Shown in pieces: positions 24,896 through 33,416 of a DNA stretch of 46,872 nt (its first letter is position 1; each line of letters starts with the position of its first letter). The stretch is from Zhongshania marina. GTDB taxonomy: Bacteria > Pseudomonadota > Gammaproteobacteria > Pseudomonadales > Spongiibacteraceae. The position numbers were made by a program, and so were the translations under genes. The notes beneath the pieces are model-generated. The model was not told the DNA's origin and did not search any database. It saw nothing but the letters and a program-made list of their open reading frames with translations. The stretch spans positions 1 through 46,872 of the forward strand of contig NZ_PQGG01000018.1 in the NCBI RefSeq assembly GCF_002915595.1, given 5' to 3'.

Positions 24896-25945
24896 ATGGA
24901 AGAAGCAAAAAGAAACAAGTTTCCTTTGAGTAAAGGTGCGGCGTTATTCGTAGCAATGCTCGCGAGTAGTATATCTCATGGAGACTTATTTGACTCAGGT
25001 AAGGTATTGGCTACCGGCGGTGTTAGCATGATCGATGGTGCTGGTGGTGGCGGTATTACACCTTGGGCAACAATTACCGGCTACGCAACTAAAGAGGGGA
25101 TTAACGGAGATCTTCACTATACTTACGCGCCATTGGCGAACTATACCTTGCACTCTGTGGGTGCGGCGGTTGGTTTTTGGGATAGATTTGAGTTGTCTTA
25201 CACTTCTAGCTCGCTAACAACGGGTTCGACATTTGATACCGTTGGTCTTGTTACTGATACCTTAGGTGGAGCAACAGGCTCATTAGCCGGTACCCCAATT
25301 AATACTGGTATTGAACCTTTTAATACCACAATTGATATGGAGGTCATTGGTGCCAAGGTTCGAGTTTTTGGTGAAGCAATTTACGACTCTGATAATTTAA
25401 TTCCTCAGGTCGCAATTGGTGCCTTTTACAAAAACAACAAGAACGAAGACTTGTTGAAAACCCTCAAGGCCGACAAAGCTAAAGATTGGGAAGCGTATAT
25501 ATCCGCAACTAAGATATTTTTCCCCATCAATACGCTTATAAACGTTACTGCTAGATACACCGCCGCTAACCAAACTGGTCTGGTAGGTTTTGGTGGTCCA
25601 GGTGGCAGCGATAAAGAGATTCGCCCGGAAGTTTCTATAGCTTATCTACTCCGTAAAGATACTGTTATTGGTATGGAGTGGGCGAAGCACGGGGATAATC
25701 TTGAAGGCGAAAGTGTAGAAGTTGCTGGTTTAGATTTAACGTCTTTGCAGCCTACATTAGAAACTTTGGGTCTGTCTGCAGTAGCTGGGACATTAACCCA
25801 ACACGAAAGTGACTGGTATGACATTTTCGTTGCGTTTTTCCCGAATAAAAACCTCTCTATCACGATGGCATATGCGATGTTAGGTAACATCACCATTACT
25901 CCTGATCAGCATGGTTTTTATATGTCATTACAAGCTAGTTTCTAA
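24896..25945 (+). CDS. DUF3034-like outer-membrane protein
   Basis: This 349-residue exported protein resembles the DUF3034 family. It has a signal peptide (AALFVAMLASSISHG, about 16-30) and then alternating amphipathic strands typical of a beta-barrel (LHSVGAAVGFWDRFELSYTS; VGFGGPGGSDKEIRPEVSIA). The final strand HGFYMSLQASF ends in Phe, the BAM recognition signature. The start is the ATG with AGGAG seven bases upstream; a longer frame from GTG at 24866 lacks one. It heads an operon with a globin, a flavoprotein, a PepSY protein and a cupredoxin, so it may be the outer-membrane conduit or anchor for that chain. Confidence 0.8.
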   Translation: MEEAKRNKFPLSKGAALFVAMLASSISHGDLFDSGKVLATGGVSMIDGAGGGGITPWATITGYATKEGINGDLHYTYAPLANYTLHSVGAAVGFWDRFELSYTSSSLTTGSTFDTVGLVTDTLGGATGSLAGTPINTGIEPFNTTIDMEVIGAKVRVFGEAIYDSDNLIPQVAIGAFYKNNKNEDLLKTLKADKAKDWEAYISATKIFFPINTLINVTARYTAANQTGLVGFGGPGGSDKEIRPEVSIAYLLRKDTVIGMEWAKHGDNLEGESVEVAGLDLTSLQPTLETLGLSAVAGTLTQHESDWYDIFVAFFPNKNLSITMAYAMLGNITITPDQHGFYMSLQASF

Positions 25946-25983
25946 GTGTAAGTAAGATACTTTTTGAATTTCAGGAGAGAATT

Positions 25984-26448
25984 ATGAAACAACTATTTCG
26001 TACTATCGCGATAACTTTTATGTTGAGCGTGGCGGCATCACCGAGTTTTTCCCAAACGGGTAAAACTGAAACCTATCCTCCTATCGACAGTGACGCGCTT
26101 GAGCAGTTTGGCGGTCCAGAGGGTGTACGTAACTGGGTTGAAAGCCTTTTCTACTACATCATGCTGGATAACCGAATCAATCATGTGTTTCGTGAGTTCG
26201 GTAATATCGAGCGACAAATTTACCTCAATACTCAGCTATTGCAGTTGGTGCTTGGCGGTAATGAAGTTGAATACCAGGGCGCAAGCATGGCCGCTGCACA
26301 TGCTGATTTAGGAATTACTCTGACTCAGTTCAATGCGGTTGTTGAGGCAGCTTACAACGCTTGTGAACGTATTCAGCTTACCTATGAAGCTTGTAACTTA
26401 ATGATTGCTGGTCTGGCGCCATATAAACACGCCATCGTAACTCGTTAA
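25984..26448 (+). CDS. exported group 1 truncated hemoglobin
   Basis: This 154-residue protein has a signal peptide (IAITFMLSVAASPSFSQ) followed by a 2-on-2 globin. The family core is visible: LFYYIMLDNRINHVF (about 57-71) holds the distal Tyr, VEYQGASMAAAHADLGIT carries the proximal His (about 106), and LTQFNAVVEAAYNACE follows. Two or three cysteines near the C-terminus (YNACERIQLTYEACNL) could form a disulfide in the periplasm, which is unusual for this family. Export is the striking feature, as most truncated globins are cytoplasmic. Likely roles are O2 or NO handling or electron transfer with the next genes. Confidence 0.86.
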   Translation: MKQLFRTIAITFMLSVAASPSFSQTGKTETYPPIDSDALEQFGGPEGVRNWVESLFYYIMLDNRINHVFREFGNIERQIYLNTQLLQLVLGGNEVEYQGASMAAAHADLGITLTQFNAVVEAAYNACERIQLTYEACNLMIAGLAPYKHAIVTR

Positions 26449-26463
26449 TACACTGGAGAGCGC

Positions 26464-27063
26464 ATGCTTTTTCTATATGACAAAGCGGGCGGGGCGGCAT
26501 CTGTTTCAGATGCCGCAGTACTGGCCCCAAAATCGAAAATGATTCCGCTATTTGCTGTTCTAGGTTTGTGCTTGTTTAGTGCCGCAACAGTAAAAGCATT
26601 TGAAATTTATAAAACCTTCCAAACCCCAGAGGTGTTTTTGGCGGAGGTATTTAAAAACAATGTTCCGGCACCAAAGATGCTGGTTCTCGACAATAGTGCG
26701 CAAAGTAAGATTTCTGCAGTATTTAATCGCTCCTTTCCACAGCAGCGAGTTCGTTACTGGGAAGACGGTGAAAGAACTGTGTGGATATTTGATGACATTG
26801 GTAAAGAGGGCTATGTGCCAACCACAAGTGGTTTTGTTATCAATAATGGTGTGGTCGATTCAGCCAAGGTTTTGGTCTATCGGGAGTCTCGCGGGGAGCA
26901 GGTTGCGGAGCCTTCGTTTTTAAACCAAATAAATGGCTCGAAAGCGGCAGGAAACGGACTAGACAAACCAGTAGACAATATCACGGGCGCGACCTTGTCT
27001 GTGAATATGATGAAACGGATGGCGCGTACCGCGATCACCTTGGATTCATTGCGCAAAAAATGA
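26464..27063 (+). CDS. FMN-binding domain protein with flavinylation motif
   Basis: This 199-residue protein has an N-terminal membrane anchor or uncleaved signal (MIPLFAVLGLCLFSAATVKA, about 27-46) and an FMN-binding domain of the RnfG/NqrC type. The motif DNITGATLSVNMM (near 173-185) contains T-G-A-T-x-S, the site where ApbE attaches FMN to Thr. The flavin would therefore be covalent and face the periplasm. A GGAGAG sequence precedes the ATG. No apbE is in the window, so the transferase must be encoded elsewhere. With the following PepSY protein it resembles described extracytosolic flavin electron-transfer modules. Confidence 0.9.
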   Translation: MLFLYDKAGGAASVSDAAVLAPKSKMIPLFAVLGLCLFSAATVKAFEIYKTFQTPEVFLAEVFKNNVPAPKMLVLDNSAQSKISAVFNRSFPQQRVRYWEDGERTVWIFDDIGKEGYVPTTSGFVINNGVVDSAKVLVYRESRGEQVAEPSFLNQINGSKAAGNGLDKPVDNITGATLSVNMMKRMARTAITLDSLRKK

Positions 27064-27084
27064 AATTAGTTTCTAGGAGGTACT

Positions 27085-27978
27085 ATGCGTGATCAAAATG
27101 CGCTCCGTGCAGCTGATGTACAAGAGCCTGAGACCGCGACGCCAGTGGCTTCAGAAATGAAGCGAAAGGCGGTTGTTAATACACTTAAGCCGTCGGCGGG
27201 TAAATCTAAAATGAATGTATCGATGTTGTTACGAAAATGGCATCAACGTATAGGTTTATTTGCTTTTATTTTTATGGGATGGCTTGGCTTTAGCGGCGTT
27301 TTACTAAATCAAAGTGTCAGCATGGGCTTGGATGCTATTCGTGTGAATTCAATAGCGTTAATGTCCTTGTATGGGCTTCACGCTGAGATTCCCGAGAACG
27401 GCTATCGCTCTGGCGAGCACTGGCTAGTCACTACCACAGAAAATACCGTTTTAGATGATATTGCATTGGAGCAGCATATACCCTCGCCCTTGGGGTTTGT
27501 GGATGTAAAGAACAGTCTTGGTGAAACACTCTATGTTGCCACTAATGACAAATTGACCCTGCTGTCTACAGAAGGGGTTGTAATAGAAGAGCAAAGTGGC
27601 TTCATGTTGCCGGTAGGCCATATTCGTAATTTAGGCTTATACGAGCAGGGCGGCGAGTCTTATCTCGCTCTGCAAGGCGAGAACACCTATATAACCGAAG
27701 ACGGGCTCACGTGGAATGAGTTCGACAAGCCTGACCAAGTAAGGTGGTCGGCATTAGAAACCTTATCAGAAGACGCTAAGGCAGATGTTGAGCCCTATGC
27801 GCACCCAACGGTTGCTTTGGAGCAGGTATTAATCGACTTGCACAGCGGACGTTTGTTTGGATCCTTCGGCTCCACTCTTATTAATTTGGTAGGTGTTGCT
27901 GCGGTTTTGCTATCGATATCTGGGGTTTGGATGACGTGGCGTACTAACCGTATGCGGAATTTGCGTCAGAAGAAATAA
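27085..27978 (+). CDS. PepSY-associated transmembrane protein
   Basis: This 297-residue inner-membrane protein has a long cytoplasmic N-tail. A helix follows, RKWHQRIGLFAFIFMGWLGF, with a conserved His before it and GVLLNQ after. Then come a periplasmic domain of about 170 residues and a second helix near 265-285 (LINLVGVAAVLLSISGVWMT) preceded by DLHSGRLFG. The paired His residues at the membrane edges fit heme-binding PepSY_TM reductase-like proteins. AGGAGG precedes the ATG. It probably passes electrons from the membrane to the flavinylated protein; this is inferred from family and context. Confidence 0.83.
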   Translation: MRDQNALRAADVQEPETATPVASEMKRKAVVNTLKPSAGKSKMNVSMLLRKWHQRIGLFAFIFMGWLGFSGVLLNQSVSMGLDAIRVNSIALMSLYGLHAEIPENGYRSGEHWLVTTTENTVLDDIALEQHIPSPLGFVDVKNSLGETLYVATNDKLTLLSTEGVVIEEQSGFMLPVGHIRNLGLYEQGGESYLALQGENTYITEDGLTWNEFDKPDQVRWSALETLSEDAKADVEPYAHPTVALEQVLIDLHSGRLFGSFGSTLINLVGVAAVLLSISGVWMTWRTNRMRNLRQKK

Positions 27979-28039
27979 TTTCTCGTTTATCGCAATGCTT
28001 TTTTAAGGTGTTAAAAGAGCATTGCGAAGGAGTTTTACT

Positions 28040-28786
28040 GTGAAGAAATATTATTGTCTTTATACCCTACTTGCTGCTTTAACCATGTTTTTAGGGGCTG
28101 CAATATCATCAGATGTGCTGGCGGCTTCTACAAGTGTAAAGATTGAAATTAAGAATTATAAGTTTGGCCCTGAATCAGTGGATGTTCAGCCGGGTCAAAG
28201 TGTGGTTTGGGAAAACTTAGATGGCGCTAGTCACACCATTTTAATTGACGGTAAAGAAAGTCCTCGTCTTGCTAAAGGGGCTGATTACAGCCAAGTGTTT
28301 TCTGCACCCGGTGTTCACAAATATCAGTGCGGTCTTCACCCATCAATGAAAGGTGTTATTACTGTTGCAGGCTCCGCAAGCTCTGCGGCGGCGAGTGCGG
28401 GCATCGCATTGCATGGTCCCTCAGTGCCAACGCAGCAATCGGCACCGGTGCCAGTAAAACGTGTTGAATCTGCGGGTATTAAAAAAGTGGGGGCGCCCAT
28501 AAAGGTCATTGGTAGCGCAGCAGCTTCTGGTAAACAAGCTGTGAATACCATTTCGATAGTCGACTTTATGCGGTTTTCACCAGCTGTATTAAAGGTCAAA
28601 GCTGGCACCACCGTTACATGGACTAACTACGACGGCTCAAATCATATTATTTTGATGGGCGATGTTCGCAGTCAAAGACTTAAACATGATTCCACGTTTA
28701 CTCACACTTTTAGCACACCGGGTGAATACAGTTATATTTGCGCTATTCACGGCGAGAAAATGAGCGGTAAAGTAATTGTTATGTAG
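28040..28786 (+). CDS. exported tandem cupredoxin
   Basis: This 248-residue protein has a signal peptide (TLLAALTMFLGAAISSDVLA) and two plastocyanin/amicyanin-like domains joined by an Ala/Pro/Ser linker. Domain 1 (about 35-115) has SHTILID and YQCGLHPSMKG, giving His, Cys, His and Met copper ligands. Domain 2 (about 170-248) has NHIILMGD and YICAIHGEKMSG with the same set. Both type 1 copper sites look complete. GTG at 28040 with AAGGAG seven bases upstream is the start. As the last gene of the redox operon it would be the mobile periplasmic electron carrier. Confidence 0.9.
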   Translation: MKKYYCLYTLLAALTMFLGAAISSDVLAASTSVKIEIKNYKFGPESVDVQPGQSVVWENLDGASHTILIDGKESPRLAKGADYSQVFSAPGVHKYQCGLHPSMKGVITVAGSASSAAASAGIALHGPSVPTQQSAPVPVKRVESAGIKKVGAPIKVIGSAAASGKQAVNTISIVDFMRFSPAVLKVKAGTTVTWTNYDGSNHIILMGDVRSQRLKHDSTFTHTFSTPGEYSYICAIHGEKMSGKVIVM

Positions 28787-28837
28787 TGCTGACTGCATTC
28801 GCTCTTAGATGGGTAGAGTGCAGCGTTTCTAATAATC

Positions 28838-28879
28838 GCGTAGTGCAAGGCATTCGTGTTCGCACTACGCAATTACTTT
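28838..28879 (+). terminator. hairpin terminator after the cupredoxin gene
   Basis: gcgtagtgc (28838-28846) and gcactacgc (28862-28870) form a perfect 9-bp stem, followed by aattactttt. It lies between convergent genes. The T-run is weak. Confidence 0.55.
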
Positions 28880-29286
28880 TAATAGTCGTCTAAGCGCCAA
28901 CCCTGCTCGGTTTTTACCAGTTGTACACGGTCTTCCTTGGTGATTGAGTCGCCTGCCTTAAAGTCACCAAATTGCATGCGCATGGTCATGAGTTTAAATC
29001 CCGCGCCCACAGTCTCGAAGGGGGAGTCGCTGGGTTTGTTAATGACCTGATCGCTTAGTTCTTCAAAGCCCTTTTTAAAGGTAAGCTGGTAGCGAACGTC
29101 GGCAATATAAAGTTGTTCGGTTTTAGCTAAGCCATTGGTTTTCTCAAAGTTGGAGATGCTGTAGGTCTCTGCGCCGCCGTCGCTAAGAATGGCTTCTGAA
29201 ACAAGTTGTTCTATTTGCCGGTCGCTGGGTTTACCAGAGCAGGCGACTAAAACAAGGCTGATGAGTAGAAGGCTAACTTTTTTCAT
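28879..29286 (-). CDS. lipoprotein, unknown function
   Basis: This 135-residue protein begins MKKVSLLLISLVLVACSG, a clear lipoprotein signal with Cys at 16. The mature part is charged and includes VRYQLTFKKGFEELSDQV and the C-terminal VQLVKTEQGWRLDDY, a pattern common in small envelope lipoproteins that carry a cystatin-like fold. Asp at position +2 is absent (Ser), so outer-membrane sorting is expected. It stands alone on the minus strand and has no evident link to the redox operon that converges on it. Confidence 0.85.
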   Translation of the reverse strand: MKKVSLLLISLVLVACSGKPSDRQIEQLVSEAILSDGGAETYSISNFEKTNGLAKTEQLYIADVRYQLTFKKGFEELSDQVINKPSDSPFETVGAGFKLMTMRMQFGDFKAGDSITKEDRVQLVKTEQGWRLDDY

Positions 29287-29356
29287 TTTCGGTCCAAAGA
29301 GTGTAAGAACAAGACGGTTGATTCTAGCGCAGTCTTAGCGCCGAGCGGAAATTCTC

Positions 29357-29602
29357 TTAGCTTTGAATAAGCCATAGCGCCATATATGGGGTGAGGTTAA
29401 ACACCAGAACCAATAGTTTATACAGTGCTAAAAACTGATAGATCTGGGTATTGAAGGCTTGCCTTGAGAGTTGAAAAATCTGACCGTGCACGCGATAAAT
29501 AAAATCCGGCATAAGGGATAGGGCGAGTGTGCTGATGAAAAGAATGCTGACATTAAGAATACAGCACCATTTAAGGAAGTTGCTTAGTAAAAGAATGTCC
29601 AT
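29357..29602 (-). CDS. small DUF6868-like membrane protein
   Basis: This 81-residue protein has two hydrophobic helices, WCCILNVSILFISTLALSLM and FLALYKLLVLVFNLTPYMAL, joined by a loop with RVHGQIFQLSRQAFN. The pattern (two helices, a basic loop and a Pro-Tyr near the end) matches a small family that I believe is DUF6868. Function is unknown. It is a monocistronic gene between a lipoprotein gene and an Mpo1-like gene. Confidence 0.75.
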   Translation of the reverse strand: MDILLLSNFLKWCCILNVSILFISTLALSLMPDFIYRVHGQIFQLSRQAFNTQIYQFLALYKLLVLVFNLTPYMALWLIQS

Positions 29603-29691
29603 TTTGCGCCTCGATATTGAAGGTGTAGAGCAGTATCTTCAGTAACAGAATAGCGCAAATTCGACTTTTGTCAGCTTGGTGACTAAACCCT

Positions 29692-30015
29692 TTAGAAGGG
29701 GATTTTGCCAATTAACATATCTTTAGCCATCACCCAGTCACCGATAAAACTATACAGCGGGTGTTTAAAGGTGGCGGGCTTATTGTGTTCAAAAAAGAAG
29801 TGCCCTATCCATGCGAAGCCATAGCCGATGATCGGCAGCAGCCAGAGCAGGGCCCAGTATTGGGTGATTAGGGTGCTGAAGAGTAAGCACAGCACTAGTG
29901 TACTGCCAACGAAGTGCAGACGGCGGCAGGTTTTATTGGCGTGCTCCGCTAAATAAAAGGGATAGAACTCAGCAAAGCTATTGAAGTGTTTTAATTCGCT
30001 ACTTGTTGTAGACAT
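29692..30015 (-). CDS. Mpo1-like (DUF962) membrane protein
   Basis: This 107-residue protein belongs to the Mpo1/YGL010w (DUF962) family, Fe(II)-dependent dioxygenases that shorten 2-hydroxy fatty acids in yeast. The His-rich motifs are present: YPFYLAEHANKTCRRLHFVG (about 18-37) and AWIGHFFFEHNKPATFKHP (about 68-86), with a hydrophobic hairpin between. It lies 12 bp after the aldolase gene and probably shares its transcript. The enzymatic role in bacteria is inferred from the family. Confidence 0.86.
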   Translation of the reverse strand: MSTTSSELKHFNSFAEFYPFYLAEHANKTCRRLHFVGSTLVLCLLFSTLITQYWALLWLLPIIGYGFAWIGHFFFEHNKPATFKHPLYSFIGDWVMAKDMLIGKIPF

Positions 30016-30027
30016 TTAGGGCTCCTT

Positions 30028-30789
30028 TTATTCTGTGTAGCCTGGGTTTTGGCGGTCTAATTTACGTAGTAGGCCGGGCCATGCTAATCCGCCAAACATA
30101 CCTTTGGTAACAATTCTCGCAGCTTCTTTTACGCCATCGACAATGGCGGGATTGATTGGCGTTAATTCGCGATTTCCCGCGAGTGCACGTACCTGAATCA
30201 TACAGGTCGCTTCAAAAATATACATGGCTAGAAATGCATCTGCGGGGTTGTTGCCAACCGTTAGTAAGCCGTGATTGCGAAGCATCAAGAAGGTATTGTC
30301 TGCAAGATTGGCAACCAAACGGGGCTTTTCGTCTTCGTTTAAGGCTATGCCTTCATAGTCATGGTAGCCAAGACTGGCGAGTATCAGGGTGGCTTGTTGC
30401 GATAGCGGTAATACGCCGTCACGTTGGGCAGACACTGCCACGCCGTTCAGGGAGTGGGTGTGCATCACACAGTGGGCGTCTTCACGTGCTTGATGGATGG
30501 CGCTGTGAATAGTAAAGCCAGCAGGGTTAACCGGATAAGGTGAGCCCTCCACTTTTTCGCCGTTGAGGTCTATTTTTACCAGCGATGAGGCGGTGATTTC
30601 TTCAAACATCATCCCGTAAGGATTGATTAGAAAATGATGCTCCGGACCGGGCACCCGTGCCGAGATATGGGTAAAAACTAAATCATCCCAGCCGTATAAG
30701 GCAACTAGGCGGTAAGCCGCTGCAAGGTCTACCCGTAGTTGCCACTCCTCGGGGGATACCTGGTTTTTCAAGGAAGTGATTGCCGTCAT
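30028..30789 (-). CDS. class II aldolase/adducin family protein
   Basis: This 253-residue protein has the AraD/FucA fold. Zn-binding motifs are HTHSLNGVAV (about 110-119) and LRNHGLL (about 170-176); TIHSAIHQAREDAHCVMHTHS is the usual helix and strand before the metal site. The acidic position between them fits the adducin-type subgroup, whose substrates are mostly unknown. It is transcribed away from the Crp-family gene across a 148-bp gap, so that regulator may control it. It is likely a two-gene unit with the Mpo1-like gene. Confidence 0.88.
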   Translation of the reverse strand: MTAITSLKNQVSPEEWQLRVDLAAAYRLVALYGWDDLVFTHISARVPGPEHHFLINPYGMMFEEITASSLVKIDLNGEKVEGSPYPVNPAGFTIHSAIHQAREDAHCVMHTHSLNGVAVSAQRDGVLPLSQQATLILASLGYHDYEGIALNEDEKPRLVANLADNTFLMLRNHGLLTVGNNPADAFLAMYIFEATCMIQVRALAGNRELTPINPAIVDGVKEAARIVTKGMFGGLAWPGLLRKLDRQNPGYTE

Positions 30790-30937
30790 TACGCATTATC
30801 CTTATTGGTTTGCTAATTTGTCTTTAATAGTGCTTTAGTGTCGGCGCTGCGTACCTAAAAATCTGTCAATAAAGTTACAATGTTGACGCTGATTACGATA
30901 ATAAAAGTAAACCAATCTTATAAAGTGGATATATCAG

Positions 30938-31630
30938 GTGATTGATAAGCGCGAAATTTTGGCTACTAACCCGCTTTTGTCGGGGCTGCCGGTCGATGTG
31001 GTCGAAGAATTAATGGCGGTAAGCGTGGTGAAGCAATTCGCTGATGGCGAGTGTGTTTATGCCCAGGGGGAAGAGGGTGACGGCCTGTTTGGGGTGGTGC
31101 AGGGCCGCATTCGATTAAGTAATAGCAGCCGAGAAGGCAAAGAGCTTTTAGTGATGTTGGTTGAGCCTGGAGACTGGATCGGCGAAGTGTCACTGCTGGA
31201 CGGTTTGCCACGTAGCCTCGATGCTTACGCGATGGGGGATTGCGCCGTACTATTTTTGTCCCGTGCGCGATTTGATGCTTTATTAAAAGCCAAGCCCGAA
31301 CTTTATCAATATTTTATCCCCATGTTGTGTCGCAAACTGCGTTTGGCGCTGAGCTATGTTGAGGGGGTGGCGCTATTCCCGCTACCTGCACGTTTAGCCC
31401 AGCGGCTGTTGGAATTGGTGGCATTTTACGGCGTGAGCGATGATAAGCCCGGTACGCTGATTGATGTACACCTCCCCCAAGAAGACATAGCAAAGATGCT
31501 TGGGGTGTCTCGGCAGGCTATTAGTCGCGAATTAAAGCGCTTTGAATCCGAGGGGATTATTCAGCTTGCCTATGGGCAATTGCGGGTTACGGATGAAGCG
31601 GCATTGCAGCGGGAGTTGGGACAGGTCTAA
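30938..31630 (+). CDS. Crp/Fnr-family transcriptional regulator
   Basis: This 230-residue regulator has a cyclic-nucleotide-binding-type beta-roll (about 12-130; GDGLFGVVQGRIRLS, PGDWIGEVSLLDGLPRS) and a C-terminal winged helix-turn-helix (PQEDIAKMLGVSRQAISREL). No N-terminal cysteine cluster is present, so it is not an FNR-type oxygen sensor. GEVSLLDGLPRS resembles a cNMP-binding cassette, so cAMP or a similar ligand is possible. The start is GTG at 30938, after a weak AGG. It diverges from the aldolase gene. Confidence 0.9.
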   Translation: MIDKREILATNPLLSGLPVDVVEELMAVSVVKQFADGECVYAQGEEGDGLFGVVQGRIRLSNSSREGKELLVMLVEPGDWIGEVSLLDGLPRSLDAYAMGDCAVLFLSRARFDALLKAKPELYQYFIPMLCRKLRLALSYVEGVALFPLPARLAQRLLELVAFYGVSDDKPGTLIDVHLPQEDIAKMLGVSRQAISRELKRFESEGIIQLAYGQLRVTDEAALQRELGQV

Positions 31631-32017
31631 GGATCAAGCCTACAAGAGTCATTGTGACACCTTGGGGCTGCAGCAATATTTGATCGTTGTTTTTTATAAA
31701 AAACTATTGCCCTCTCCGTTGTAATACAAATAAGCTATCAAACTTCTGTGCGACAGTTTAAATAGAGCGTATAGTGCGTAGCTGCCGTTCCCATGTGTCA
31801 ATTCGACACGGCTCACATTTTTTCCTCCATATTACGATTCGGTTTGTTGACACGTGAATAGGGTCGATTCATAGCACCTGCTGTTTTCGCTTTTCGATCT
31901 TTATGCGAATGCTCAGATTTTTGGCGTAACTCTGTTTTTATTAGCAGCGAGATGCTGCACGTTTTTTTCAGCGTGATGTAGGTGCTTCCTTAGTTTGTAC
32001 TTGCTTTTAGGAGCCCC
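31631..32017. other. intergenic region, no gene
   Basis: No coding sequence is supported. A perfect 16-bp palindrome gttttttataaaaaac (31689-31704) follows the Crp gene and may act as a weak terminator. gtgtc-aattc-gacac (31795-31809, centred on aattc) is a possible operator upstream of the CDP-alcohol gene. The start at 32018 has a ggag sequence upstream. Confidence 0.45.
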
Positions 32018-32674
32018 ATGATTGGCAATAACGAAGAACCTCAATACCTACAGCCTAGTATTATTTCTTTTGTAAAAGATCTCCCTAATGTGTGTTCTCT
32101 TGCCGGCTTGGCATGCACGATTTTAGCGATTTACTTCAGTATTCTTGGCGTCTTTTACGCCGCGATGATTGGCATGATATGGGCTGTTGCCTTTGATTGG
32201 GCCGACGGATTAGTGGCGAGAAAGATGAAGGGGCGTACGGGAAACGACCGATTTTTTGGTGGTCAACTCGACCTCGTTATCGACATAGTGAGCTATGGTG
32301 TAGCGCCTGCGGTTTTGCTGCTTAGCTTCGGTGTTTTTGATCCGATATTTTTACCCGTCGCATTTATTGTGCTTGCTGCCAGTGCAATACGTTTGAGTTA
32401 CTTTAGTACTTTCGGTTTGTCTGATGAGTCTAAGTACACAGGGCTAGCCCTAGATAACAACAATATTATTTTGGTTTCTATATTTCTTTTAGAAAGTATT
32501 CTGCCTATTGGGATGTTTTCAGTTGTGCTCTATGTCAGCGCATTGGGACTCGCTGCTTTGAATGTGTCTGAAATTAAAACCCCTAAGCTTTCTGGTAATC
32601 CAAGAAATGTTGTTCTGCTTGCATGCTACACGTTAGGAATAACGGCAATTTACACGTGGAAGCTTTTATCGTGA
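32018..32674 (+). CDS. CDP-alcohol phosphatidyltransferase family protein
   Basis: This 218-residue membrane enzyme has about six helices. The CAP motif is at about 65-95: DWADGLVARK followed by FGGQLDLVIDIVSYGVAPA. This supplies D-x2-D-G-x2-A-R and G-x3-D-x3-D, although the insert between them is about four residues longer than usual. VSYGVAPAVLLL is closest to phosphatidylserine synthase-like members. It probably transfers an alcohol onto a CDP-activated partner. The next gene, a cytidylyltransferase 69 bp downstream, could make the CDP-alcohol, so the pair would synthesise an unusual head group. Confidence 0.88.
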   Translation: MIGNNEEPQYLQPSIISFVKDLPNVCSLAGLACTILAIYFSILGVFYAAMIGMIWAVAFDWADGLVARKMKGRTGNDRFFGGQLDLVIDIVSYGVAPAVLLLSFGVFDPIFLPVAFIVLAASAIRLSYFSTFGLSDESKYTGLALDNNNIILVSIFLLESILPIGMFSVVLYVSALGLAALNVSEIKTPKLSGNPRNVVLLACYTLGITAIYTWKLLS

Positions 32675-32743
32675 ATATGTAGATTCGCAAAAACTGCCGT
32701 TAAAACGGCGCTAATATTTATTTTATGAGGAATTAAATAACAT

Positions 32744-33187
32744 ATGATTGTATATACCGTAGGAACGTTTGATTTGTTACACGTGGGGCATCTTGCTTTA
32801 CTGCAGTACTGTAAATCCTTGGGTGGTGTGTTAGCTGTTGGTGTTGCGTCAGATCGTGTGGTGAACTCATACAAACCCAGCGTGCCTGTTATTCCTCTAG
32901 AGCAAAGAATGGAAATGCTTAGGGCGTTGAGCTGCGTGGATATTGTGCAGTCCTACGATGAACTTGAGTATGTGTCGGGCTGCAAAGATGTGAATGCGGA
33001 TATTTTTGTGATAGGCGAAGACTGGGGGAATAAGCCTCATAATCTCGCAGTAGAGTCCTATTTGAAATCAGCCGGTAAGCAGATCAAACAAGTGCTTTAT
33101 AATCCCCGTACCTCATCAACTACAATAAAGAAAAACGTGGTGGCTCAAACGTATAATGTAAAAAGTTTAAAAATGGCGGTTGCGTAG
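32744..33187 (+). CDS. nucleotidyltransferase (CTP:alcohol-phosphate cytidylyltransferase type)
   Basis: This 147-residue protein has the TagD/GCT-like fold. GTFDLLHVGHLALL (about 7-20) holds the HxGH signature, ADIFVIGEDW (about 85-94) and RTSSTTIKK (about 123-131; RTxxxST-like) complete the CTP site. Such enzymes make CDP-glycerol, CDP-ethanolamine or related compounds. The C-terminal tail of about 12 residues is non-conserved. Its partner is the CDP-alcohol transferase upstream. The substrate cannot be named from sequence alone. Confidence 0.88.
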   Translation: MIVYTVGTFDLLHVGHLALLQYCKSLGGVLAVGVASDRVVNSYKPSVPVIPLEQRMEMLRALSCVDIVQSYDELEYVSGCKDVNADIFVIGEDWGNKPHNLAVESYLKSAGKQIKQVLYNPRTSSTTIKKNVVAQTYNVKSLKMAVA

Positions 33188-33416
33188 CGGTATTTACTAT
33201 GAGTGTCTTATAGGGTTATTTGCAGAGCTAAGAAAGTAGAATAAACGGCGCCATGCTTATATTTCCATCATTATTAACGGCGACTTTAGCTGGGGCTTTA
33301 ACGGTCACGTCTACTCAAATCTACTTGAAAATAGACCCATGGCAAGTGCCAAATCGGACTTTTATGTGCCATTGCGACCAGCTAGATATGGGTGTGTAAG
33401 CTGGCTAATACGGGTT

